Source: Dromiciops gliroides (lineage: Eukaryota > Chordata > Mammalia > Microbiotheria > Microbiotheriidae). Taken from it: a stretch of 64,000 bases of DNA. The position numbers and the translations under genes are program-made. Under the pieces are notes generated by a model that made no database searches, was not told the origin of the DNA, and worked only from the letters and a program-made list of their open reading frames with translations. The stretch covers positions 948,527-1,012,526 of the forward strand of contig NC_057867.1 of the NCBI RefSeq assembly GCF_019393635.1, given 5' to 3'. Shown in pieces: positions 1 to 7,809 of this stretch. Position 1 is the stretch's first letter, and every line of letters starts with the position of its first letter.

Positions 1-33
1 CCTTTCCTAACCAAGGTCGGGGATTCCCTGAAG
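1..33 (+). other. possible 3' part of an exon with splice donor (unidentified)
   Basis: The first 33 bases stay open in frame 1 (PFLTKVGDSLK) and run into AAG|GTGAGA, a good donor match. I do not recognise the peptide, and it is not WDR45 or PRAF2 as I remember them. With no upstream sequence this may be chance. Confidence 0.15.
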
Positions 34-306
34 GTGAGAAGCCCTGCAGTGGGTGGAGGAATGGTTGGCTGTGCTTACAGCTCACTGTCTGGTCTCCAGG
101 ACCCATCCATCCACTTAGGAAGTACCCCCTGGTTCCCTCCGAAAAGGGGCGGCCCCGGGGTGTTTCCTCGCTCCCGGCAGGCCCGCACTCCCCGAATGCG
201 AGGGCGCAAAGAGAAAGGGGGGGGGGGGGAGAACCGGGAGAGGGAAGAATGAAACAGCGCAGCCTCCCGAGCATAGGGCTCGCTTTTTCTTTTCTTTTTT
301 TTTAAC

Positions 307-439
307 GGGGCAATGAGGGTTAAGTGACTTGCCCAGGGTCACACAGCTAGAAAGTGTCAAGTTTCTGGAGCCGACTTTGAACTCAGGTCCTCCTGAATCC
401 AGGGCTGGTGCTTTATCCACTGCGCCACCTAGCTGCCCC
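307..439 (-). repeat. marsupial tRNA-like SINE
   Basis: Reverse complement of the SINE that begins GGGCAGCTAGGTGGCGCAG and ends CACTTAACCCTCATTGCCCC. An 18-bp direct repeat AGGGCTCGCTTTTTCTTT lies at 275–292 and 441–458, so the insertion is fairly recent. It sits beside the promoter-like block. Confidence 0.93.
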
Positions 440-599
440 AAGGGCTCGCTTTTTCTTTGACCCCTGATTCGCCCGAGCCCCACGCGGGACACCGAGCACG
501 CACACGAAGTAACAGTCCGCCTACTACGCGAACTAGCAGCCCGGGAAGCTCCCCGAGGCCAAAGGCTCGAGGGCACCCCCATCCAGTCATGTCTAAGGA

Positions 600-1200
600 G
601 GAGTACTGCCACAGGGGCCTCTAGCCACCCCAACGAAAATCCCTAGCAGAAAGGGGAGGAGTTCTGCGCACGTGCAACAGAGGAGGAGAACTACAGTTCC
701 CGGCAAGCAGCGCAGGTGCCGTTCTTGGTGGGGGGGAAGAGTTCCCTTTTATTTATCCTTCCTTTAATTAATTGGTTTATTTATTAGCCCGGCACGTTCT
801 CGCGAAGATGCTCTTCCCTAAGGTGCCAGTCCTCTCAGCCTCCTCGGAAGGTGCCCTCCGGGTAAAGTAGGTAGTCTGCTCTCCGGAGCAGCCACGGTCC
901 GAGCGCGAGGAGAACGAACTAACTACGAGGCCCAGCAGGCACCGCGCGATGCCAGACAGGAGTCTGAGTGCAATAAGATGGCGGACTGCGAAGCTGAATG
1001 AAGGTGCGGCTATATAGTCGGCCCCCAGGCCTAATGTGTTTCGGTTTCGGCCGCGCGGGCTCTTGGAGAGGGCTGGTGGAAGGCGGCGAAGAAAGATTTT
1101 CTGAGGGTCGTGGAAGAGGGTGGCCTCCGAGATGGGGAACGGGTTGAAGTCGCGGAAAGGTGGTTGCGCATGCGCTAACCCGAAAGCTTATCAGTGGATG
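600..1200. promoter_or_regulatory. CpG-rich promoter-like block without an identified gene
   Basis: Several housekeeping-promoter motifs are packed here. An E-box CACGTG lies at 669–674. Two ZNF143/SBS-like sites lie at 690–708 (ACTACAGTTCCCGGCAAGC) and about 922–942 (ACTACGAGGCCCAGCAGGCA). TCTCGCGA is at 798–805, a YY1-type AAGATGGCGG at 975–984, TATATAG near 1011, and a perfect NRF1 palindrome GCGCATGCGC at 1166–1175. CpG density is far above the flanks. No long coding exon follows on either strand in the window; a short open stretch from an ATG at 1132 begins MGNGLKSRK and stops after about 22 codons. It could serve a gene running off the left edge or a noncoding RNA. Confidence 0.6.
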
Positions 1201-1894
1201 GCCGAGTGAGGGGAAGGCCAGAGCACTCGAGTACCCTACACATCAGCCTCTCGTCCTCTTCCACCAGTGAGTCTGACTAATGGGCTCCATGGTCTTCTTG
1301 TCTTTCTTTCTTAGGTACCATTTCTTGATAAATTACCTGTCAAATTAATTAGCATTTTATCTCTCCCTCCAATCCCTATTAAAAAACAAACAGAAAAAGC
1401 CAAGATACCTGGCCCAGCCAGCCAGAGAACCACCTGGCTGACTTTCACCCCTATCCAGAGGGGTGGGTAGCCTGATTGACCATGAGCCCTCGGGAATCAG
1501 TGCTCGGGCAGTGCGGTGACCCAGAGTTCTGGTGCCTTTCCGAGGGGTCTGTCTTTACAATGCTGTTACTGGATTACATGAGGTGACTATAAATTCTGCT
1601 CCTGGTTCTGCTCACTTAAGCAATTCCTCCAAATCTCCTCAGTTCTCTTGGAACCATCCCATTCATCATTTCTTCCAGCACCTACATTCATATACCACAA
1701 CTTGGTCAGCTATTCCCCCGATTGATGGGCACCCTCTTAATTTCCTATTCTTTATCACCACAAACAGCTGCAGTGAATATTTTTTATACATATAGGACCT
1801 TTTCCTCTTTCTTTGATCTCTTTGGGATAAAGACCTAGAAATGGCATTCCTGGCTCAAGGGTTATGTATGGTTTAGTAACTTTTGGGGGGTTTT

Positions 1895-2030
1895 GCCGGG
1901 AGAGTGAGGGTTAAGTGACTTGTCCAGGGTCACACAGCTAGTAAGTGTCAAGTGTCTGAGGTCGAATTTGAACTCAAGTCCTCCCAAATCCAAAGTCTGT
2001 GCTTTATCCACTTCGCCACCTAGCTGCTCC
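1895..2030 (-). repeat. marsupial tRNA-like SINE inside LINE fragment
   Basis: Diverged SINE copy. The direct repeat GGTTTAGTAACTTTTG (about 1870) and GGTTTAGAAACTTTTG (about 2032) marks the insertion site. Confidence 0.88.
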
Positions 2031-2329
2031 CGGTTTAGAAACTTTTGAAGAATAGACAGCCATCATTCTCCAGAATGGCTCCACCAACAAGAGCAACAAG
2101 GTGCCTATATTCCCACATTTTCTCCAGCAGTTGTAATTTCCTTTTTTTCCCCCTTTTTGGTCATTTTACCCAATCGGATGGGCATGAATTGGAACCTCGA
2201 GGGTTGTTTTAATTTGCATTCTTTCAAACTAGTAATTTGAAGCTTGGATTTCTTTGAGAACTGCCTGTACACATATCCTTTGACCATTTATCAATTGGGG
2301 AATGGCTCTTTTTTTTTTCTTTTTTTTGG

Positions 2330-2464
2330 TAGAGCAATGAGGGTTAAGTGACTTGCCCAGGGTCATATAGCTAGTAAGTGTCAAGTGTCTGAGGCTGGAT
2401 TTGAACTCAGGTCCTCCTGAATCCAGGGTCAATGCTTTATCCACTGCACCACCTAACTGCCCCC
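2330..2464 (-). repeat. marsupial tRNA-like SINE
   Basis: Full SINE body ending CACCTAACTGCCCC, preceded by a T-rich stretch that is the poly-A tail on the minus strand. It lies in the L1 3' fragment. Confidence 0.9.
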
Positions 2465-2743
2465 AGCTCTTATTTTTAAAAGTTTGATTCTGTTCTTTAT
2501 ATATCAGAAAGACTAGTTGCTGAGCATTCCCCCCACCCTTAATGGTTTCCCTTATAAACTGAAAAGTTTCACTTTTATGGCATCACAATTGTAAGTACTG
2601 TATAGTATATTTAGATTTCTATACAGTAGTCTACTAAATTAATGTCTTTGAAGACCTGTTGTCTGACCTCTTTTTCTCTGTAAGTTCCAGGAGATTGTTG
2701 TTTGGTGCCAGGTGTCATGGTTGGTGAACATACTTATTTTTTG

Positions 2744-2877
2744 GGGGGGGGCAATGAGGGTTAAGTGACTTGCCCAGGGTCACACAGCTAATAAGTGTCA
2801 AGTGAGGCTGGATTTGAACTCAGGTCCTCCTGAATCTAGGCCTGGTGATTTATCCACTGTGCCACCTAGCTGCCCCC
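2744..2877 (-). repeat. marsupial tRNA-like SINE
   Basis: SINE body from GGGGCAATGAGGGTTAAGTG to CACCTAGCTGCCCC, with a short internal deletion in the middle. Confidence 0.9.
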
Positions 2878-2959
2878 AACATTTTCTCTTTCTTGTACTT
2901 CTCATTTGGTGTTAATACTGATCTTTGTTCTCATTAATGCTGTGACTGTATGCAGACAA

Positions 2960-3060
2960 CTGATTCTGAAACTCAATTCAAATGTTTCATTAAATGCCTA
3001 GTTTGTGCCAAGCAGGCACTGTGCTAGACACTGGGTTTACAAAGACCAAAAAACCAAACA
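2960..3060 (+). repeat. ancient mammalian interspersed repeat fragment
   Basis: Contains 'gcctagtttgtgccaagcag' followed by a 'cactgtgctagacactggg' segment, a common pattern in old mammalian repeats. A relative occurs at 27665–27790. Family not assigned. Confidence 0.45.
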
Positions 3061-3178
3061 ACCCCCCCCCAAAAAAAAAACCAGACCTGCCCCCCTCCCC
3101 CCCCCCCAGCTTACCTTCTCCTAGTGGTAGCTTTTGATAAAATGATATGCACAGTAATTTTTTGTTTGTTTGTTTTTT

Positions 3179-3314
3179 GCAGGGCAATGAGGGTTAAGTG
3201 ACTTGCCCAGGGTCACACAGCTATTAAGTGTCAAATGTCTGAGGCCAGATTTGAACTCTGCTCCTCCTGAATCCAGGGCCGGTGCTCTATCCACTGCGCC
3301 ACCTAGCTGCCCCC
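3179..3314 (-). repeat. marsupial tRNA-like SINE
   Basis: Complete SINE body with T-rich tail at its left. Weak flanking repeat around 'cagtaattt' (about 3152) and 'aagtaattt' (about 3321). Confidence 0.92.
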
Positions 3315-3548
3315 TATACAAAGTAATTTCAAGAAGGAGTAAAAAACCAGGGAGGAGATAGAGAAACATAGCTTCTACCTGAACTGCCTTTAAGGAAATG
3401 GAAGATTTCAAAGGGCAGAGGTAAATAGGGAGTGTACTCCAGACACAGGGAACACCATACACAAAGACTTGGAGGTAGAAGGTAGAATATTCTGTGTCTA
3501 GGGAACAGTTAATTAGCAAGCCAATTTGACTAGAATAGAGAATACATA

Positions 3549-3697
3549 GGGGGCAGCTAGGTGGGGCAGTCGATAGAGTACTGGCTCTGGAGTCAGGAGG
3601 ACCTGAGTTCAAATATGACCTCAGATACTTGATACTTACTAGCTGTGTGACCCTGGGCAAGTCACTTAACCCTCATTGCCCCACAAAAAAAAAAGAG
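3549..3697 (+). repeat. marsupial tRNA-like SINE
   Basis: Forward SINE beginning GGGGCAGCTAGGTGGGGCAG and ending in an A-rich tail. 'agagaatacat' flanks both sides (about 3536 and 3703), a target-site duplication. Confidence 0.93.
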
Positions 3698-3984
3698 AGA
3701 GAGAATACATGAGTGGGACTAACAGGAAGTATGGGTGAATTGATAATTAATTTATAAAATTGTGAAATAGGGGCAGGTACTCCTGGTTTTTTGGGTACTC
3801 ACTGGGAAAGACCACGGGAACAGTGCAGCAATCACACTGTAATGTTGTAGGGACTGCAAGGAGACCTAGTGGCACTAGATCAAGGAGTACAGGAAGTGGG
3901 GGAAGCTGTAAGAAGTCTGGAAATTGACAAATAAATGCCAAACAGTAGAATTCTGATTTGTTCCTTAATGAACCACTTGAACTC

Positions 3985-4110
3985 ATTAGGCAGAAGAGTG
4001 ACATGGGACCTGGGCTTTAGGAAGATCGCTTTGACAGCTAAAGGATGGACAGGGATGAGATGAGGCTTGAGGCAGGGAGACCAGCCAGAAAGCAATTGCA
4101 ATAGTGAAGA
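3985..4110 (+). repeat. ancient interspersed repeat fragment, part 1 (family unassigned)
   Basis: Resembles an old mammalian repeat with 'ctttaggaagatcgctttga' and 'gcttgaggcagggagacc'. Related pieces occur at 5280–5480, 37950–38300 and 57750–58330. I could not name the family. Confidence 0.4.
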
Positions 4111-4111
4111 G

Positions 4112-4318
4112 CAAAGCTTCTTAGCCTGGGGGTCTTGATCCCATATGGGGCTAAGTAACCAAATGTAGGGGTCGTGAAAAACTGGGCAACAGTAAAAGGT
4201 TTCTTTTTTTGTGCATTCGCACAACGAATGTGTGTGTGTGTACATCCGTATATACCTGGGGTAACAGGTCTTGGGCAAAAAGGGTTGTAAGTGGGAATAG
4301 TTTAAGAAGCCCTGATCT
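4112..4318 (+). mobile_element. short nonautonomous DNA transposon (hAT-like MITE), copy 1
   Basis: A stretch of about 200 bp begins near 'gcttcttagcctgggggtc' and ends 'agtttaagaagccctgatc', so its ends are imperfect inverted repeats of GCTTCTTAAACT. The same element with better-matched ends is at 55908–56062. Both have 'gggggtc' near the start and 'cttgggca' near the end. Assignment to hAT is by analogy with short mammalian hAT derivatives. Confidence 0.55.
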
Positions 4319-4324
4319 AGAGAA

Positions 4325-4529
4325 TTCTTTCTAGATGGCTGGATGGTACTGCACTGGATATAGTACTGGACCTGGAGTCACGAAGGTTTATCTTCCTGAG
4401 TTCAAATCTAGCCTCAGATACTTACTAACTGCATGACCCTGAACAAGTCACTTAACTGTTGGCTTCAGCTTCCTCATGGAAAATGAGGTGGAGAAGGCAA
4501 TAGCAAACCATTCCAGTTGTGGTTTGTCC
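4325..4529 (+). repeat. MAR1-like CORE-SINE, 5' part of a nested repeat
   Basis: tRNA-like head ('ggacctggagtcacgaagg'), then the 'gagttcaaatctagcctcag' block and 'cttcctcatggaaaatgagg'. It breaks at 'caaaccattccag'. The element resumes at about 5035 with 'ccactccagtatctttgcc', so later SINEs inserted into it. Confidence 0.7.
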
Positions 4530-5034
4530 TTTATTCTGTCATTAATTGTGGTTAGTTGGATTAGTCAAATCTTTTAGTCACTCTTAATTCTCTCTCTCTC
4601 TTTTTCCAGGGTAATAAGGGTTAAGTGACTTGCCCAGGGTCACACAGCTAGTAAGTGTTAAGTGTCTGAGGCCGGATTTGAACTTGGGTACTCCTGAATC
4701 CAGGGCCACTGCTTTATCTACTGTACCACATAGCTGCCCCTTGTCCTTCATTCTCAAAGAGGACTGTGACATGGAGGTGATGTCATGACTTGCAGTGAAT
4801 TGGATTTAAGCCAGGGAGGGTTGTGCAAGGTCACCAGCCTCACTCTCTCCTCCAGAGCCATCTGGGTCCAGTGGCAAGATTGACATCAGGATGACTGGAG
4901 ATGGCCCTGGATATTTAAGGCAGTTGGGGTTAAGTGATTTGCCCAGGGTCTCACAGTGTCTGAGGTGAGATTTCAACTCAGGTACTTGTGACTTCAGAGC
5001 CAGCGCTTCTATCCACTGCCCCACCTAGCTGGCC
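4530..5034 (-). repeat. composite marsupial SINE with a long unique tail (reverse), itself hit by another SINE
   Basis: Reverse-oriented longer SINE type: a tRNA-like head plus a tail of about 190 bp containing 'ggtccagtggcaagattgac' and 'tcactctctcctccagagcc' on this strand. Forward relatives are at 24195–24485 and 53696–53980. A common SINE at 4607–4740 is nested within it. Confidence 0.65.
4607..4740 (-). repeat. marsupial tRNA-like SINE (nested)
   Basis: Complete reverse SINE body from 'gggtaataagggttaagtg' to 'catagctgcccc', inside the composite SINE. Confidence 0.9.
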
Positions 5035-5115
5035 CCCACTCCAGTATCTTTGCCAAGAAAACCCCAAGTGGGGTCACAAAGAGTCCGACAGTACTAAAAA
5101 TAACTGAACAACAAA
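5035..5115 (+). repeat. MAR1-like CORE-SINE, 3' part
   Basis: 'ccactccagtatctttgcc' and 'gtggggtcacaaagagtcc' match the 3' half of the element at 19845–20075. It continues the copy interrupted at 4529. Confidence 0.65.
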
Positions 5116-5119
5116 AGAG

Positions 5120-5230
5120 GGGAGGGAATAAGCATTCGTTAAATATGGACCATGTGCTGGGCACTATGCTAAGTGCTGTTACAAATCTTACCTCATTTGA
5201 TCCTCATAACAAGCGTGGGAAGTTGAGGGC
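5120..5230 (+). repeat. MIR/CORE-SINE fragment
   Basis: Contains 'catgtgctgggcactatgct', 'aagtgctgttac' and 'ctcatttgatcctcataaca', the standard MIR core order. Confidence 0.65.
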
Positions 5231-5279
5231 TATATGAGTGAAGAGATGTTAGGAAGGTAAAGACAACAAAAGTTGACAA

Positions 5280-5770
5280 CCGACTGGATCCTTGGGGTGA
5301 GTTCGAGTGAGTCAGCAGACCAGGAGGGTGGTGATGCCCTTGACAGGAATTGGGGAGTCAGGAAGAAGGGAGAGGGTGGGCCAAAGATGGTGAGCTCTAT
5401 TTTGAACATGTAGAGTTTGAGGTGACTGTAGGACATCTAGGCCAAGAAAGAGCCTTGGAGGGGACACCCAGGCTTGGGGGGGAGCGAACTGAACAAAAAG
5501 CATCAAAGGAATTGAGCCAGGACCTGAAGGCAGCGAGGGAAGGCTGCCGGTGGGAGATGAGGAGAGAAGACAGTGCATGCAGCGTAGCCCAGAGGCCAGT
5601 GCTACATCCATGGGGGATGCGAGTGGGAATGAGTGGGGGGGGGGAGGTGGCACTAGGTCACCAAGGGGTTTGGACCTGATCCTGGAGGGGATTTGTTGAG
5701 TTCTGAGGGATATGAGATGAGATGGGGAGAAGAGGAAGCTCTTGTTGAATGTTTTCAGTGAAATGAATGA
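5280..5770 (+). repeat. ancient interspersed repeat fragment, part 2 (family unassigned)
   Basis: Contains 'gaacatgtagagtttgaggt' followed by 'gactgtaggacatctaggcc' and 'aaagagccttggaggggaca', the order I recall from a long old mammalian repeat. Related to 3985–4110. Confidence 0.4.
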
Positions 5771-5864
5771 GGTTTTCAGTTGAGAGGGTTGGGGGAGGGG
5801 GAGCCATGGGAGGCCTGAGGAAGAAGGAAAAAGTTGGGAAAAACCAGTAAGTGGGAGAGCAAGT

Positions 5865-6113
5865 TGATTGTTGTTCAGTTGTTCCTGTCATGACTCTCCA
5901 TGACCCCATTTGGGGTTTTCTTGGCAGACATACTAGAGTGGTTGGCCATTTCCTTCTCCAGTTCATTTTACATATGAGGAAACTGAGGCAAACAGGGTGA
6001 AGTGACTTGTCCAGGGCCACACAGGTGGGAATGATCTGAGGTTGGATTTGAACTCAGGTCTTCCTGATTCTTGGCCTGGGGCTCCATCCACTGAGCCACC
6101 TTAGCTGTCCCTA
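5865..6113 (-). repeat. MAR1-like CORE-SINE
   Basis: Reverse-oriented element with 'ggggttttcttggcagacat', 'ccatttccttctccagttca' and 'gaggaaactgaggcaaacag', ending in the tRNA-like head 'ccactgagccaccttagctg'. Confidence 0.75.
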
Positions 6114-6820
6114 GAAAATAGATCAGGGGGTATAAATGAGGGCCCAGTGAAGATTTTAAGAAAAGCCTATTTCTAGTGGACCTATTCAACCCAGATCTGT
6201 GACTTTCTCCAGCACCACGTGAGTAGTAGCTGATGTGGTAGAAGATGGGAGCAATCCAGGTTTGGGGATTGGCAGGACACAGTTGTCAATAGAACAGGGG
6301 GCCAGGAATCTGAACGTGGAGGATGGTGTCAAGTGGAACTGGTTCACCAAGTGGTAGAGATAAGGCAGTAGAGCTAGACAGGGTGGAGGGATGAAGAACA
6401 GGCTGAAGGTTGTGAGGTAGAAGCAAAGATGTGATCAGAGACTGTGACTGGAATGAGAGCTGTTAGAAGCTGAGAATTTCCAAGCTCATCAACATGGAGA
6501 CAAAGCCCTCCTCAGAGGCCAGATCTGCAGGGAGCTCATGTTTAATGTGAAAGAGGCATTGGACAAGTTTTCTCTCCATTTACTTTCTGGACCTGGGAGT
6601 ACAACCCTACTACAGTTTCCTACTACAATCCCTCCTCCAGTTTCAAAGACATCTCCTTCCAAGTCTGTTTCTCTCTCTCTCTGAAATGGAATGGGAGAAA
6701 GCCTTGAAAGTTAGCATCTAGAAGCACCTTTCTGGCTCTTGAAGGTCCAAAGCCCAAGGAACAGCAGGCTTGATCTTGAAACGGGCAGAGGAAGGTTTGG
6801 GGGAGGCTGGAGACAATCAG
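6114..6820. other. intergenic, no gene seen
   Basis: Open reading frames here are short and unlike any protein I know. Parts look like old interspersed repeats. It separates the left repeat cluster from the 3' end of CCDC120. Confidence 0.4.
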
Positions 6821-6848
6821 GGAGGCAGAGGCCAGTACCATTCACCTG

Positions 6849-6854
6849 TTTATT
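6849..6854 (-). terminator. CCDC120: CCDC120 polyadenylation signal (candidate)
   Basis: TTTATT on the plus strand reads AATAAA on the minus strand, about 950 bp after the CCDC120 stop. No other AATAAA was seen in between, so the 3' UTR probably covers about 6830–7809. Confidence 0.55.
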
Positions 6855-7809
6855 AGAGAAACCCCTAGCGTTCCAGTGCCGATGCCAAGCAGAAGCCAGG
6901 GCTATCCGCTGCAGGGGGCCATTTGTACTCCCCCCCTCCCCACATAGACGGCACAACCGCTAGACAGGAGAAAGGGTCAACAGTGTGGCTTTATGTGGGT
7001 TGGAAAGGGGAAGCCGAGAGCCTGGGAGGCCCCTACACACTGCTCATCTGCAGGAGATGAGGGCCAAGTGAGTGTCACCCACTGCAACACTGGGAAGTCT
7101 TTATCCTGCCGGGGAGGACTCCTTATGATGGGAGGCACAGCTCGGCGGGAGCTGCTCCTCACTGAGGAGCCTCATCCCCCCCCCCCAGTATCTTCACAGC
7201 CAATATGCAGGGGACCTCTGATGACTACTGGGCCTTCTACCTCTGCCCCCCAGGATGGGGTCAGAAGGGGAGCAGATGCAGAAGCAAAAAGGTGAGGACA
7301 GGAAGAACTCCTCCATTTCCAAAGGCGTGAGTTACCCCCTACCCCCAAACCAGGGTGGTTGAGCTTGGCCCTTGCTTCCATCTGGAGGCCTGATGTCAAC
7401 GAAAGAAGGAGACAGAGGGCAATAGGTTAGGCGCGATCCAGCCTATCCCCCCTCCCCAGAAGCCCATGCCCCCTCTTCCATACAGGGAGAGTGGGGGGGG
7501 GAGGGCACACAAGACTTTGGGGATGTCACAGATCAGCTCAATATCCACATAGTATGAGGTTCTCACTTCCTCCTAGCAGGTAGAAAAGAGAGGAAAGGGC
7601 CCTGCACAATCCTTAGGCCCCTCCCAGCTCACACCAGATGAGAAATGGGTTTGGGAGGAATGGTGGTGTTCAGGAAGTAAAGGGCGGGACAAGGGGGCTT
7701 CTGTGCAGGGTCAGGGTTACAAAGACATGACATTAGCGTTGTAAGGGTCCGTTAGGAATCCCCAGGGTGGAGCTGGGATGTCAGACCAGTGTCTCCAGGG
7801 GCAGAAGGG

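Larger units (their letters stand above)
1620..2520 (-). repeat. L1-type LINE 3' fragment, interrupted by SINEs
   Basis: The plus strand resembles the antisense of an L1 3' region: a 'tctttgggataaagacctag' segment at about 1820, then 'atgggcatgaattggaacct' near 2180 and 'ttatcaattggggaatggc' near 2287. Two minus-strand SINEs (1895–2030 and 2330–2464) cut it. Boundaries are approximate and the subfamily is not assigned. Confidence 0.55.

Noticed and set aside
307-439. tRNA gene calls
   Set aside because: The tRNA-like heads belong to SINEs. No intact tRNA with a full cloverleaf outside SINEs was seen.
1132-1209. Short frame MGNGLKSRKG... after the orphan promoter
   Set aside because: Only about 22 codons before a stop and no homology recognised. 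It could be a 5' leader frame but is not supported as a gene.
3121-3660. Recurrent peptides such as LGGAVDKAPALDSG and [21 protein letters not shown] at many positions
   Set aside because: They are chance translations of the abundant SINE, not a protein family. The same SINE gives matching peptides at over 20 sites.
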